From assembly GCA_903907075.1 (NCBI GenBank), contig CAIVMQ010000051.1:52193-116192 (forward strand): a DNA stretch of 64,000 nt, given 5' to 3'. Below, piece after piece: positions 9,262 to 18,833 of the stretch. The first letter of the stretch is position 1; each line of letters begins with the position of its first letter. The translations under genes and the position numbers were made by a program. The stretch is from an uncultured Bacteroidia bacterium. GTDB taxonomy: Bacteria > Bacteroidota > Bacteroidia > Bacteroidales > Prolixibacteraceae. The notes under the pieces were generated by a model that was not told the origin of the DNA, ran no database searches, and saw nothing but the letters and a program-made list of their open reading frames with translations.

Positions 9262-10860
9262 ATGATTGAAATTATAAGCAGAGTCCTTTTAGGTTTGGGA
9301 TTAATGTTTACCGGAGTTCAGATGTTATCCGCTGGACTAAAACAAATGGGAAGCAGACCCTTCCGCATGTTTGCCGCAAAGTCAGCATCATCCAATGGCA
9401 AGGCGTTGTTATTTGGAATGGGTTCTGGGGTCATTATGCAGAGTACTTCGGCTGCACTGATGATCCTTGCAAGCCTTATCTCTGCAGCAATGCTCAATGT
9501 TCCTCAGGCAATCGCGATTTTAACAGGATTCAGCGTCGGGAATTGTGTATTATTATTCATCGTTTCAATGAATATTTCGGTCGGGATAATGTTCCTTGTG
9601 GGTGTTAGCGGGATTTCGATGTTTTTGACCAAGGATGAGAGATATCTTATCTATTTAAGGGTTGCACTTGGGCTAGGCTTGATTTTCTTTGGAAATATAA
9701 TGATGGCGGCAGGAGTTAAACCGTTACGTCAGGAGGCTTGGTTTGAAGGGGCGATGGAGTTTAGTCGCAATTATTCAATGCTTTCAATAATTGTTGGTGC
9801 CGTACTTGGGTTTATTGTACAATCATCTACGGCCGTGGGACTAGTTGCTATTGGGTTGGCAAGAGAGAATATACTCTCAGGGCCCCAAACATTTTTGTTT
9901 ATGTATGGTGCTGCAATAGGTTCAACGATGTTTAAGGTTTTGATAGGTCAAGCGTTTCGCGGAACATCACGGCAGCTTGTAAGATTTGTCAACATTTTTA
10001 ACGTTTTCGGGGCAACAGTTTTTATTCTTCTGTATTATATTGAAGTTTATTCTAATATACCCCTATTAATGGCAATGCTCAATTATTTCGAATTGGACCT
10101 TGTTCATCAGGCAGCTTGGGTATTCCTCCTTTTTAATCTCACCTCAGCGATTTTCTTCATCGCCATTAATGGCCCATTAACCCGCTGGTTGGCCAGATCA
10201 CTCCCTCCGTCGGAAGAGGAGGACTTGTCAATTCCCAAGTATATGTTAGAATCTAACGACCAGGATCCTGAAACAGCCATTGAGATGATCCATCTAGAGC
10301 AAATCAGGGAGTTGGAACAGATTGCCGCTTTTATTACAACGGCAAGAGAAAACTATCAGGGACCAGCATTGGCCTTGCGTCTTGAAGCATTCCAGTCCTT
10401 GGCAGGACAGGTCGCATCGTCGACAGCCGCTGTAGCAGCAATGCCCATGCTCCCAAAAACAACAAAAGAGCATGCTTACATCCAGACGCGTCAGACTTTA
10501 CTTGATCAGCTAGCTGAGAGTACTTTTTCTGGTGTGCAAATTATTATTCAGGCAAGGGCTTATTCTAATATGAGCGGACTGTCAGACGCATGTATGGAGT
10601 CTATTGAATTTCTGATTAATTTTGCCGCTGAAATAGAAAAATCAAAGGATGCCGATGATATTCAAATGATTCTAAATCTGAGTTCCTCCAGTGGACCATC
10701 AATGGAAAAGCTTAGAAAAGCCTACATTGAAAGTGATAAGCTCGACTCGGTACAAAGCAAAGGATGCCTACTTGATCTGACAATGGGGACTGAGAAAATC
10801 TTTTGGCTTTTAAACTGCATGATGGTCTATCTGGTTTCGGACACGGGAAAAGCGAATTAA
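9262..10860 (+). CDS. Na+/phosphate cotransporter family protein (PF02690) with PhoU-like tail
   Basis: A 532-residue inner-membrane protein. The first half is the repeated Na/Pi-cotransporter domain: GLGLMFTGVQMLSAGLKQMG at the N-terminus, the first signature QSTSAALMILASLISA near residue 57 and the second QSSTAVGLVAIGLARENIL near 190, with about eight hydrophobic segments up to residue 310. The C-terminal 200 residues are helical and soluble, resembling the PhoU-type domain often fused to bacterial NptA-like proteins. The expected role is sodium-coupled uptake or efflux of inorganic phosphate. Both QSS/QST signatures are intact. No phosphate regulon genes are adjacent; a secreted phosphoesterase lies 12 kb away. 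It sits alone, with a convergent receptor gene downstream. Confidence 0.92.
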   Translation: MIEIISRVLLGLGLMFTGVQMLSAGLKQMGSRPFRMFAAKSASSNGKALLFGMGSGVIMQSTSAALMILASLISAAMLNVPQAIAILTGFSVGNCVLLFIVSMNISVGIMFLVGVSGISMFLTKDERYLIYLRVALGLGLIFFGNIMMAAGVKPLRQEAWFEGAMEFSRNYSMLSIIVGAVLGFIVQSSTAVGLVAIGLARENILSGPQTFLFMYGAAIGSTMFKVLIGQAFRGTSRQLVRFVNIFNVFGATVFILLYYIEVYSNIPLLMAMLNYFELDLVHQAAWVFLLFNLTSAIFFIAINGPLTRWLARSLPPSEEEDLSIPKYMLESNDQDPETAIEMIHLEQIRELEQIAAFITTARENYQGPALALRLEAFQSLAGQVASSTAAVAAMPMLPKTTKEHAYIQTRQTLLDQLAESTFSGVQIIIQARAYSNMSGLSDACMESIEFLINFAAEIEKSKDADDIQMILNLSSSSGPSMEKLRKAYIESDKLDSVQSKGCLLDLTMGTEKIFWLLNCMMVYLVSDTGKAN

Positions 10861-11040
10861 ACCAATTGGCTATACCCTATTTTTGAGTAGGCTACAGTAA
10901 ACTTATTTTTCGAAAGGCCCCCATTTTATACCAATTCAGGTCTCGCTGATACCCCTGGCTTTCTATATTTTAGGGCCTAAAATTGCAATGCTATTTTGGA
11001 GAGTGAGAGGTAGAATCTGCAACACATCAAAAATATTGGT

Positions 11041-13296
11041 TTAGAAATTTCCCCTTAAAGCGATAAAAAAGTTTCTTCCCGAACCATTTATTCCACTTGC
11101 AAAGGTCCGATATTGGGCATCTAAGATATTGTCTATCCCTGTCTGAACGGTAATTATCTTATTTATCTTCCACGATCCGTGAAGGTTAAGGGTGTACCAG
11201 GCAGGCATGCCCAATGGTGTTGCATAATTGAGATTATCCTCGCCTGCGGAATCACTACAATAATCGGCCACTCGCTTCCATCCGTTAAAATTAACGAAAA
11301 ACTCCGAACTAAATTTCCTATCAGCATACGCAATCTGACCGCGCGCCATAAAAGGGGCAATGTGGTTAAGTGGCGTTTCGCCAGATGCGGCTTTAATCCT
11401 GCCATAGGTATAATTTATCATCGCAGAGATCGTAAGCTTATCGCTTTGCCTTGTGATCAAATTAGAAGAGAATCCATAGATATAGGCCTTACTCTTATTC
11501 TGATTAGAGACAACCTTACACATAAATCCATCATATAGGATGGAATCTTTTCCATTAAATTTATCGGCGGATGTTACTACTGCATCAACGAACTGGGTAT
11601 AATAGACCGAGCTCTCCCACCGTGTATTTTCAGTAAGGAGTCTAGTCATTCCGATTTCATAATTGATGGTTCGCTCCGGTTTTAGATTCACATTAGGGAC
11701 GATAACCTCGCCGGGTGAGGGAGCAAATATTTTGCTCATATCATCAACATTGGGAATTCGATATCCTGTAGAAACTAAGAAAGAGAATTTCAGATGATCA
11801 GATGGAGAATGGTTTAGCCCTAAGCTGCCAGAATAAACAGGCGTTTTTTGATCGATAGCATGATATGGAAGATTAAACTGAGTCGGCAGATCAACCAATG
11901 TGGAGTGCATCGTTGAATAGCCCGCCCGAACGCCATCGTTAAGAATCAGCTGTTCGCTAATTTTCCAGGTGTGAGAAAAATAGGCTGCCACGTTATTCAT
12001 ACGGTTTACGCCATCAGGGAAACGGGTATCTAATTTAGCGATCGATTCGGTGATGATATCGGTGGTATGGGCAGTTGATTTTAAATTGTTTAATTGCATC
12101 TCGGCACCAAAACGGATATTATGCGCATTGACGATTTTCTGAAAATCAAGATTAGCACCTAAAACGCCAACTCTTTCAATCCTATTTTTAAGAATATCAC
12201 TCCCAAAATTACGGTTATGACGACTCTCTTCAAGAGCCTGATAGTTTATCCCAAAATGGATATTCTGAAATTTACTGACAGGATTAGCCAGGTTCAACTC
12301 GTAAGCGGTAAGTAAACGGTTCTGAGGACCATAATACCATTGGGCACTCTTGAGGTTATTTCCTAGTGGGTCGGTAAGCCTATCATAACGTGGAACATTG
12401 CCAGATGTGGAGTACTGTATATTAATGCGATGAGTAAGATATTCATCTTGTTTAAATACCAATTTTTGCAAAAGATCGGATTGGTTGTATCCTGTACCTC
12501 TTTGAAGAAAGCGATTATCATTCTTAACCAGAGAATCTTTTATTCCAAAACGCTTTGCATAGTATGGCCTCTCACCGTAAGAGGAGCCATAAAATGGACT
12601 TTGATTTTTACCTCCCATAAGATCGCCAAAATTTGAATGACTCATAGAGGTGAGCGAGGCAAATCTTCTGGTTCCGTAATTGAGGTCTATGTGCGCCGTG
12701 GTCTCATGATCTGCAGTGCCAAAACGGCTCATCGCATTAACATTAACAATGCGATTTTGAACCCCCGAAGCCAGCACCGGATTCTTCGTAAACAGATGGA
12801 TAACACCCCCAAGAGCATCACTTCCATAGATCGTCGATGAGGGGCCGAAAAGAATCTCGATCCGATCCAAGACAGTGTTGTCCGTCTTAATAATATCCTG
12901 CAGATGACCTCCCCGATAGATTAGATTATTCATCCTCACGCCATCAATAACAATGACATTTTGATTGGCATCGAAGCCCCGAATATTGATGTCTCCACCG
13001 CCAAGCTGACTCTTTTGCACCGCAACATTACCCAGATTTAAGAGAACATCAGCGGTAGTCTGCGACTGTGAATTTGCAATCTCAGCAGCGGTTAAGACCT
13101 GAAACTGTTGTGCAACAGCCTTTTTTGTCTCTGCAATTTTATTAACAGAAAAAACAATCTCATTCAGATTAATGACTCTCAACGGTAAGGAGTCGTTGAC
13201 ACTATGAATCTGTGCATTCAAATTTGAAGTTCCAAAAAGAACCAGAATAATTAGGAACAAACAAACGCGCATTACATTAATTTTCAAACTTTTCAT
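11041..13296 (-). CDS. TonB-dependent outer-membrane receptor (not SusC type)
   Basis: A 751-residue protein with a signal peptide (MKSLKINVMRVCLFLIILVLFGTSNLNAQ). The plug domain spans about residues 60-170 and carries TTADVLLNLGNVAVQKSQLGGGDINIRGFDANQNVIVIDGVRMNN and the conserved end IEILFGPSSTIYGSDALGGVIHLFTK. The rest is a 22-strand type barrel ending in YRTFASGINGSGRNFFIALRGNF with a terminal aromatic residue. It lacks the N-terminal carboxypeptidase-like domain of SusC-type receptors, so it resembles metal, siderophore, haem or cobalamin receptors; the ligand cannot be read from sequence. The gene upstream (57 bp) encodes a small secreted protein, and both may belong with the amine cluster further upstream. 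A -7 element lies in the gap. Confidence 0.92.
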   Translation of the reverse strand: MKSLKINVMRVCLFLIILVLFGTSNLNAQIHSVNDSLPLRVINLNEIVFSVNKIAETKKAVAQQFQVLTAAEIANSQSQTTADVLLNLGNVAVQKSQLGGGDINIRGFDANQNVIVIDGVRMNNLIYRGGHLQDIIKTDNTVLDRIEILFGPSSTIYGSDALGGVIHLFTKNPVLASGVQNRIVNVNAMSRFGTADHETTAHIDLNYGTRRFASLTSMSHSNFGDLMGGKNQSPFYGSSYGERPYYAKRFGIKDSLVKNDNRFLQRGTGYNQSDLLQKLVFKQDEYLTHRINIQYSTSGNVPRYDRLTDPLGNNLKSAQWYYGPQNRLLTAYELNLANPVSKFQNIHFGINYQALEESRHNRNFGSDILKNRIERVGVLGANLDFQKIVNAHNIRFGAEMQLNNLKSTAHTTDIITESIAKLDTRFPDGVNRMNNVAAYFSHTWKISEQLILNDGVRAGYSTMHSTLVDLPTQFNLPYHAIDQKTPVYSGSLGLNHSPSDHLKFSFLVSTGYRIPNVDDMSKIFAPSPGEVIVPNVNLKPERTINYEIGMTRLLTENTRWESSVYYTQFVDAVVTSADKFNGKDSILYDGFMCKVVSNQNKSKAYIYGFSSNLITRQSDKLTISAMINYTYGRIKAASGETPLNHIAPFMARGQIAYADRKFSSEFFVNFNGWKRVADYCSDSAGEDNLNYATPLGMPAWYTLNLHGSWKINKIITVQTGIDNILDAQYRTFASGINGSGRNFFIALRGNF

Positions 13297-13323
13297 TAAT
13301 CATCTCTTTCTCTCCAGTCCTAT

Positions 13324-13331
13324 CAAAGATA
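13324..13331 (-). promoter_or_regulatory. Candidate -7 element for the TonB-dependent receptor gene
   Basis: On the minus strand this reads TATCTTTG, a full match to TAnnTTTG, 28 bp before the receptor start codon. No good -33 TTTG is seen, so it is only a candidate for a promoter internal to the cluster. Confidence 0.4.
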
Positions 13332-13353
13332 ATCTCAAAATAGAAAATAAATC

Positions 13354-13923
13354 TCATTGAGGAAGGGGACCTTTGAATTCAACACATGGAATCTCATTCC
13401 AAGAACAAAGCTTCTGGAAATTTACAGTCAGCGCTGAAGCTCTTCCCTCTCCGATTTCAAAAATAAAATCGGGTTGTTCATACCAACTTTGCAGGCACTC
13501 TTGTTGTATTACTGAGTAATTTGGTGTAGGGACAGAATAAATACGAAGCAGTTTATTCAAATAGGAGGTATCTTTTTTAAATTCATCAACGATGAAGTAT
13601 GTTCCGGATGGCAGCTGAACACTGATTTTTCCTACTGAATCGCTACAAGCCTCCATTAGCACCTCAGACGCAACTGTATTTTTATCCCCCTTTTTAATCA
13701 CTATTTTCTTCCCTGCCAGAGGCCGTGGAGTCTTCAATTCTCTAATCAGTTCCGGTGGGGGACTGATTCCTCCGCAATAGGAGGCAGTTTGAGTAACCAA
13801 AATCTCAATCGGGAATTGCATTGAAGGTGAATCAATTGTATTACTTACCGTTGTTTGCTGTAACCCATCACGGGTAAACCCAAGGCAAGCGGAGAGAAGA
13901 AAAACCAAAATTAAACTTCGCAT
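13354..13923 (-). CDS. Small secreted protein of unknown function, upstream of TonB receptor
   Basis: The listed ORF opens at 13947, but the second Met (13923) gives a cleaner export signal, MRSLILVFLLSACLGFT, so I prefer that start. LSAC would serve as a lipobox. The mature part contains SYCGGISPPPELIRELKTPRPLAGKKIVIKKGDKN and later VGKISVQLPSGTYFIVDEFKK, a pattern of a prealbumin-like or carboxypeptidase-regulatory-like beta-sandwich in small Bacteroidota secreted proteins of unknown role. Six cysteines follow the signal (YCGG, EACSD, QQECL, KLCSW, IPCVE), suggesting disulfides outside the cytoplasm. It lies 57 bp ahead of the receptor gene and 101 bp after the aldehyde dehydrogenase stop, so a partnership with the receptor is plausible but inferred from position only. 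Confidence 0.65.
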   Translation of the reverse strand: MRSLILVFLLSACLGFTRDGLQQTTVSNTIDSPSMQFPIEILVTQTASYCGGISPPPELIRELKTPRPLAGKKIVIKKGDKNTVASEVLMEACSDSVGKISVQLPSGTYFIVDEFKKDTSYLNKLLRIYSVPTPNYSVIQQECLQSWYEQPDFIFEIGEGRASALTVNFQKLCSWNEIPCVEFKGPLPQ

Positions 13924-14024
13924 AGATCCATCATTTAATATCGTCATAAGAATAAGAGCTAAAAAACTTATTCACAACAGGTCCAAAAAATCAATTTCTG
14001 AATTTCTTTAAACGAACAGTGTTA

Positions 14025-15389
14025 TCAGCTTCTTAAGTGGTAAGCCTTGGGCTGAGTAAACACGCGTAAACCCACTTTTGAGAGGGTGCTTCCAAAGCCA
14101 CTATGATTTCTTCCGCTCCATGGAAGTGCTGCACTGACTCTGTCGCAACAGTTCCAATATACCGTCCCTGCATTTAATTGCTGCTGTAATCCTAAAGCCC
14201 GCAGTTCATCGCGACAAAAAACGGCAGCGGTAAGACCATAGTGGGTATCATTCATTAATTCAAGTGCCTGAGCATCATCCTTCACTTTCATGATTCCGAT
14301 GATGGGGCCAAACGACTCTTCCATCATCACCTCCATTGTATGATCTACGTTAACTAATACAGTAGGTTCAAAATAGTTTCCATCCCCTGCAATGGATTTT
14401 CCTCCGCACTGCAGTGTTGCCCCTTTAGATAATGCATCCTTAACCTGTGCCGATAAAAAAGCCGGATGCTCCTTACGTGTTAATGCTCCAATATACGTAT
14501 TTTCCTGCATTGGTGTTCCAATCTGATATGATTTTACCTCAGCAACAAAAGCGGTTACATAGGCATCATAAACCTTCTCATGCACATATATCCGTTCGAC
14601 AGAACAACAGCTTTGGCCGTTATTATAAAATGCACCGTCAGCCGTATTTGCAGCTACCTTGGTAACATCATCGAGATCATCGGTAACATATAACGGATCT
14701 TTACCACCTAGTTCTAGTCCGCAAGGCTTCATCTTTTTACTCACCCGCTCATAGATATATTTTCCTGTTTTATATGATCCGGTGAAGAAATAACCATCCA
14801 GATCGGCGTTTAGCAATATCTCACCAGCCTCTTTTGCCCCAATAACGCACTGAAAAACCGCCTCTGGAACACCCGCCTGATGGAGGTATTTTTGAATCTC
14901 GAGCCCGGTTAATGTTGCCAGTTCAGAAGGTTTATAGAGCACTGCATTTCCTGCCAGTAAGGCCGGGACAAAAACATTCGTTCCTACAAGATACGGGTAG
15001 TTCCAGGCCGAAATATTGCACACAATACCCAACGGTTCGTAAGCAATCTTTTCGCGTGTTGAACCACTCTCAACGACCCACTCTTCAGCAAAGGCAGCAG
15101 CAGCATTGGCTGTCAGCCATTCAATTCGTGCAACAGCACCATTAATCTCATTTTTTGACTGTTGCAATGGCTTACCTACTTCACTGCTTAATATCTCAGC
15201 GGAGTTATTTATATGAGTCTGAAGAAGAGTTCCAAATTTTTGAAGAATTAATATTCGGGAATTAAGTGGCGTTGCAGCCCAACTCTTTTGACCAACTTTG
15301 GCAGTTGCTATTTTAGCATCTATTGTCTGTTGATCATCAGCAATCACCGAGGTGATCACTGCGTTTGTTGCAGGGTTTATTATGTTCAT
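14025..15389 (-). CDS. NAD(P)-dependent aldehyde dehydrogenase of a gamma-glutamyl-amine pathway
   Basis: A 454-residue ALDH-superfamily enzyme, cytoplasmic, with no signal. Core motifs are complete: NISAWNYPYLVGTNVFVPALLAGNAVLYKPSE (cofactor site), FFTGSYKTGKYI (Rossmann loop), GLELGGKDPLYV with the general-base Glu near residue 226, YNNGQSCCSVERIYV with the catalytic Cys near 260, and EESFGPIIGI. Its ATG overlaps the stop of the hydrolase gene as ATGA, so the two are translationally coupled. In context it should oxidise the gamma-glutamyl amino-aldehyde made by the alcohol dehydrogenase to the acid, the step of PuuC in the putrescine pathway. If the pathway substrate is ethanolamine, the product would be gamma-glutamylglycine. 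Substrate is inferred from neighbours. Confidence 0.9.
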   Translation of the reverse strand: MNIINPATNAVITSVIADDQQTIDAKIATAKVGQKSWAATPLNSRILILQKFGTLLQTHINNSAEILSSEVGKPLQQSKNEINGAVARIEWLTANAAAAFAEEWVVESGSTREKIAYEPLGIVCNISAWNYPYLVGTNVFVPALLAGNAVLYKPSELATLTGLEIQKYLHQAGVPEAVFQCVIGAKEAGEILLNADLDGYFFTGSYKTGKYIYERVSKKMKPCGLELGGKDPLYVTDDLDDVTKVAANTADGAFYNNGQSCCSVERIYVHEKVYDAYVTAFVAEVKSYQIGTPMQENTYIGALTRKEHPAFLSAQVKDALSKGATLQCGGKSIAGDGNYFEPTVLVNVDHTMEVMMEESFGPIIGIMKVKDDAQALELMNDTHYGLTAAVFCRDELRALGLQQQLNAGTVYWNCCDRVSAALPWSGRNHSGFGSTLSKVGLRVFTQPKAYHLRS

Positions 15390-16087
15390 TGTTTAAATTT
15401 TCTTGCTTCCTCAAAGAACCAATTCTTGATATTTTGAGAAAGCGGATTTATCTGTTTATTCTCAATCCGCTCAGGATGCCATTGAACAGCAATCATTGGA
15501 GATCGATCTTTCTTTTCTCTCCACTCGATCCCTTCAACGATTTGGTCATCGGAATAACAATTCACAATTAGCGATTCCGCGAGGCGATCTATGGCCTGGT
15601 GATGAGCGCTATTGGCAAGGCCGCTGTCTACACCACAGATAGTGTGTAGCAAAGAGGTATGTTCTAAAATTACCGGATGGATGTAATCGACACCATTCAT
15701 ATTTCGATGATTTTTCTCCCCTGCGGCCTCGAGGTCTGCAATAAGCGTACCACCTAAAGCAATATTTATAAGTTGAAGACCGCGGCAAATCCCTACCACA
15801 GGCATCCTTAGAGTTTGAGCCATTTCAAACAGATCAAGCTCAAAGCGGTCTCTGATTCTGTTCCATTCTTTGGGCTGATTTGGATACCTTTTTAATCCCG
15901 CGTCAAAAAAGAAAGGGTCAATATCTACCCCACCGGTAAGAAGTATTACATGACACCGTTTCAAATCATCGAGGTTTTGCTTCTCCCAAAAGAGTTCAAT
16001 GAACTCAACATCCGTAGAGCCCTCCAATATCCATGCAGGAAAATTGGGATACTTTGTTTCAGAGAAGCAGATACCGATTGTTATCAT
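15386..16087 (-). CDS. Gamma-glutamyl hydrolase, class I glutamine amidotransferase-like (peptidase C26, PuuD-like)
   Basis: A 233-residue cytoplasmic enzyme. Motifs are LTGGVDIDPFFF (residues about 51-62), the nucleophile elbow VVGICRGLQLINIALGGTLIADL with Cys near 99, and AVQWHPERI carrying the catalytic His-x-Glu. This arrangement is that of PuuD, which frees glutamate from gamma-glutamyl-GABA. Here it probably hydrolyses the gamma-glutamyl amino acid formed by the aldehyde dehydrogenase and recycles glutamate. It starts 12 bp after the alcohol dehydrogenase stop and overlaps the aldehyde dehydrogenase start by 4 bp, so it sits inside a tight operon. Functional class is firm; the exact amide is inferred. 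Confidence 0.9.
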   Translation of the reverse strand: MITIGICFSETKYPNFPAWILEGSTDVEFIELFWEKQNLDDLKRCHVILLTGGVDIDPFFFDAGLKRYPNQPKEWNRIRDRFELDLFEMAQTLRMPVVGICRGLQLINIALGGTLIADLEAAGEKNHRNMNGVDYIHPVILEHTSLLHTICGVDSGLANSAHHQAIDRLAESLIVNCYSDDQIVEGIEWREKKDRSPMIAVQWHPERIENKQINPLSQNIKNWFFEEARKFKQ

Positions 16088-16099
16088 AGTCGTAAAATA

Positions 16100-17239
16100 T
16101 TACAACGCCTTAGTATATAATAATTTAAAATCTTCGCGACTAACCGGCTTAGGGTTATTAGGATGAGCAAAATCAGCAAATGCGAGGTCTGCCAAAATTT
16201 CAATATGCGCTTCTTTTACACCTATACCACTAAGAGTTTTAGGAATTCCGAGTCTATCATTAAGGTCAAAAAGATATTCGATAACCCCCTCACCTGTTTC
16301 ATTTTTAACCCCGAGGGCCTTAGCCATGCGGACAAACCGATGTTCAAATCCGGCAAGATTAAATTGCATTCCATACGGAAGGTTTACCGCATTTGCCAAT
16401 CCATGATGGGTATCGAGGAGACTAGACAGGGGATGAGCTAAAGAGTGAACCACGCCCAGCCCTTTTTGAAAGGCTATCGCACCCATCATCGAGGCAAGCA
16501 ACATATTAGAGCGAGATTCGACATCGGGATTTTTAACCGCAGTTTCGATCGACTGTGCAATTAGGCGCATCCCTTCGAGGGCTATACCGTCGCAAAGTGG
16601 ATGGTAATTTTTTGCCAGGAAAGCTTCCATATTGTGCGTTAGCGCATCCATACCTGTGGCAGCCGTGATAAAAGAGGGAAGATCCATCGTCAACATCGGG
16701 TCGGCAAAGACTATCTTAGCCAATAATTTAGGGGAGAAGAGTATTTTCTTCTGATGGGTTTCATCATCTGCGATAATGGCCGAGCGGCCTACCTCAGATC
16801 CTGTTCCTGCCGTTGTAGGAATAGTGATAAAGTGAGGCACATCATTGGTGACGTAGACATCCCCACCGATTAGATCGTCGTATTTAAAAAGGTCTTCGCG
16901 GTGGTTAATCCGTAATAAGATCGCACGTGCCACATCAATTGCAGCACCTCCGCCAATACCGATGATACAATCGCATTGAGCGTTATCATAAGCGTCGCTC
17001 CCTTTATAAACATCACTCTTGACCGGATTTTTATGGATGTCGTGAAATACCGTCACCCGAAACCCCTGTGAAGTTAAGTCGGCCACAATCTGTTTAAAGA
17101 AATCTAGGCCTGCAATCGTGGGATCTGTAGAGATCAGCGGCTTTTTTAGCTGATTACTCTCTAGATAGGCTGGTAATTCAGCGATTACCCCCGCTCCAAA
17201 ACGGATGGTAGTGGGGAAATTAAATTGTGAAATTGACAT
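16100..17239 (-). CDS. Iron-containing (type III) alcohol dehydrogenase
   Basis: A 379-residue member of the Fe-ADH family (PF00465). It shows the NAD-binding GIGGGAAIDVARAI near residue 97, PTTAGTGSEVGRSAII near 141, and metal ligands in GMDALTHNMEAF (Asp and His), GVVHSLAHPLSS (His) and DTHHGLANA (His). It is cytoplasmic. Neighbours place it between a gamma-glutamyl-amine ligase and a gamma-glutamyl hydrolase, where the putrescine pathway instead has the FAD oxidase PuuB. An alcohol oxidation step means the glutamylated amine should carry a primary hydroxyl, as with ethanolamine or 3-aminopropanol. A gap of 184 bp separates it from the ligase gene upstream, so a second promoter is possible. 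Confidence 0.92.
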   Translation of the reverse strand: MSISQFNFPTTIRFGAGVIAELPAYLESNQLKKPLISTDPTIAGLDFFKQIVADLTSQGFRVTVFHDIHKNPVKSDVYKGSDAYDNAQCDCIIGIGGGAAIDVARAILLRINHREDLFKYDDLIGGDVYVTNDVPHFITIPTTAGTGSEVGRSAIIADDETHQKKILFSPKLLAKIVFADPMLTMDLPSFITAATGMDALTHNMEAFLAKNYHPLCDGIALEGMRLIAQSIETAVKNPDVESRSNMLLASMMGAIAFQKGLGVVHSLAHPLSSLLDTHHGLANAVNLPYGMQFNLAGFEHRFVRMAKALGVKNETGEGVIEYLFDLNDRLGIPKTLSGIGVKEAHIEILADLAFADFAHPNNPKPVSREDFKLLYTKAL

Positions 17240-17423
17240 GATGAAAGAGGATTTCTTGTTATTCTATTCTTGATATATTAACCAAAATTATTTTAAAAAG
17301 GGCTTAAAAAGAGGTAAGGTTCAAGAAAATCAAAATGGCCCCCCTTCGGAGTACTAATTTTATCTTTCCCATTTTCCCTCATTCTCACAGGAGGTTATTC
17401 AAATTAAAGTCCTTCGGACATGA

Positions 17424-18773
17424 TCAAATAATCTCGAAGTACCGTTTTGTTTCCCAGTCGGTAACTACTTTGGCAAACTGACGCACTTCCCAGTCGCGGG
17501 TTTGGGTAAAATGGGTTACAAAGGTCTCCCCGAATAACTCTTTTGCAACAGCCGAATTTTTCATTGCGTGATTGGCTTCATCGAGACTCTTGGGAAAGCG
17601 GCCATTGCGTTCATCGCGGTAGCCGTTGCCAGTAGTTTCATCCTGTAATTTCAGCCGATGTTTAATCCCGTAAAGACCCGAAGCCAGGCAAGCACTTAGT
17701 GCGAGATATGGATTGGTATCACTTCCGACCACACGAGTCTCGAGGCGACACGACTTGTTGCCACCTGTAATTGCGCGCAGCGCGACGGTACGATTATCGT
17801 TTCCCCAGGTCACTGTCGTTGGAGCCCAGGCTCCTTCAACAAGTCGTTTATATGAATTTATCGTTGGTGCAACCATTGGCAGGATATGGGGCAGGCAATA
17901 AAGCTGACCGGCAAGATAATGTTCCATGGTCTCACTCATCTGATGCTTTCCGGAAGGATCGTGAAAAACATTCGTCTTCTCTTTCCAGAGTGATTGGTGC
18001 ACATGACCGCTACAGCCGGGCAGATTTTCGTTAAACTTGGCCATAAAGCTGGCAAGAATTCCATGTTGATAGGCGATCTCTTTAACTGCAGTCTTAAACA
18101 GGGTAGCGTTATCGGCCGCCAAAAGGGCATCGCTATAGGTTATGGCCGCCTCGTAAACTCCTGGACCTGTTTCGGTGTGCAGCCCTTCGAGGGGAATATC
18201 AAAATCTTTAAGTTGATCAAAAAGGGCAGAGAAGAAATCGTTACGGGCGCTACTTCGCAATATCGAATAGCCAAACATCCCCGGTGTTAAAGGGGTGAGA
18301 TTACGACCCTCTTTTGCAGCAAAAGATTGCGGTGTCTCTTCAAAGTTAAACCACTCAAATTCCTGAGAACATTTTGCATGATAACCAGCATCGGTAGCTT
18401 GTCGAATTATTTTCTGAAGCAATTGACGTGGGCATATTGCCAGTGGATTACCCGCACCATCGATAAATTCACCGAGGAAAAAAGGGATTCCGTTTTCCCA
18501 AGGTATCTTCCGAAAGCTACTCATGCTGAGTTGAACTTTGGCATCAGGATAGCCAGTATGCCAACCGGTATAACTGGTATTATCATAAGCCAGGTCGTTC
18601 ATATCCCAGCCAAAGATTACATCGCAAAACCCCAGGTTACTAGTAGTGCTCGAGAGGAATTTCTCAACAGAAATATATTTCCCTCTCAGTACGCCATCGA
18701 TATCGGCAACAGCCACTTTAACCCTTCCAGAAGGGTGACTGCTTACATAGGCAATAATCTCTTCGTTATTCAT
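17424..18773 (-). CDS. Glutamine-synthetase-like gamma-glutamyl-amine ligase (PuuA/GlnA4-like)
   Basis: A 449-residue glutamine-synthetase-fold ligase. The N-terminal beta-grasp has VAVADIDGVLRGKYISVEKF, typical of the PuuA/GlnA3/GlnA4 group and unlike assimilatory GS. Catalytic-domain motifs are QEFEWF (metal Glu, about 140), GLHTETGPGVYEAAI (about 200), LPGCSGHVHQSL (metal His, about 250), and GNDNRTVALRAI with RLETRVVG (Arg and Glu of the active site, about 325-350). Such enzymes use ATP to join the gamma-carboxyl of glutamate to an amine (putrescine for PuuA, ethanolamine for GlnA4 of Streptomyces coelicolor). It is 60 bp downstream of the permease gene, with the ADH, hydrolase and ALDH following. 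I infer amino-alcohol glutamylation from that set; the amine cannot be read from sequence. Confidence 0.9.
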   Translation of the reverse strand: MNNEEIIAYVSSHPSGRVKVAVADIDGVLRGKYISVEKFLSSTTSNLGFCDVIFGWDMNDLAYDNTSYTGWHTGYPDAKVQLSMSSFRKIPWENGIPFFLGEFIDGAGNPLAICPRQLLQKIIRQATDAGYHAKCSQEFEWFNFEETPQSFAAKEGRNLTPLTPGMFGYSILRSSARNDFFSALFDQLKDFDIPLEGLHTETGPGVYEAAITYSDALLAADNATLFKTAVKEIAYQHGILASFMAKFNENLPGCSGHVHQSLWKEKTNVFHDPSGKHQMSETMEHYLAGQLYCLPHILPMVAPTINSYKRLVEGAWAPTTVTWGNDNRTVALRAITGGNKSCRLETRVVGSDTNPYLALSACLASGLYGIKHRLKLQDETTGNGYRDERNGRFPKSLDEANHAMKNSAVAKELFGETFVTHFTQTRDWEVRQFAKVVTDWETKRYFEII

Positions 18774-18833
18774 CTATGAATTATTTAATTTAATTCCTGC
18801 AAACAGCAGGATAAAAATCCGCAAGAATCTAAT

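Noticed and set aside
11041-13296. SusC of a SusCD pair
   Set aside because: The receptor lacks the N-terminal carboxypeptidase-like domain and no SusD-like gene follows.
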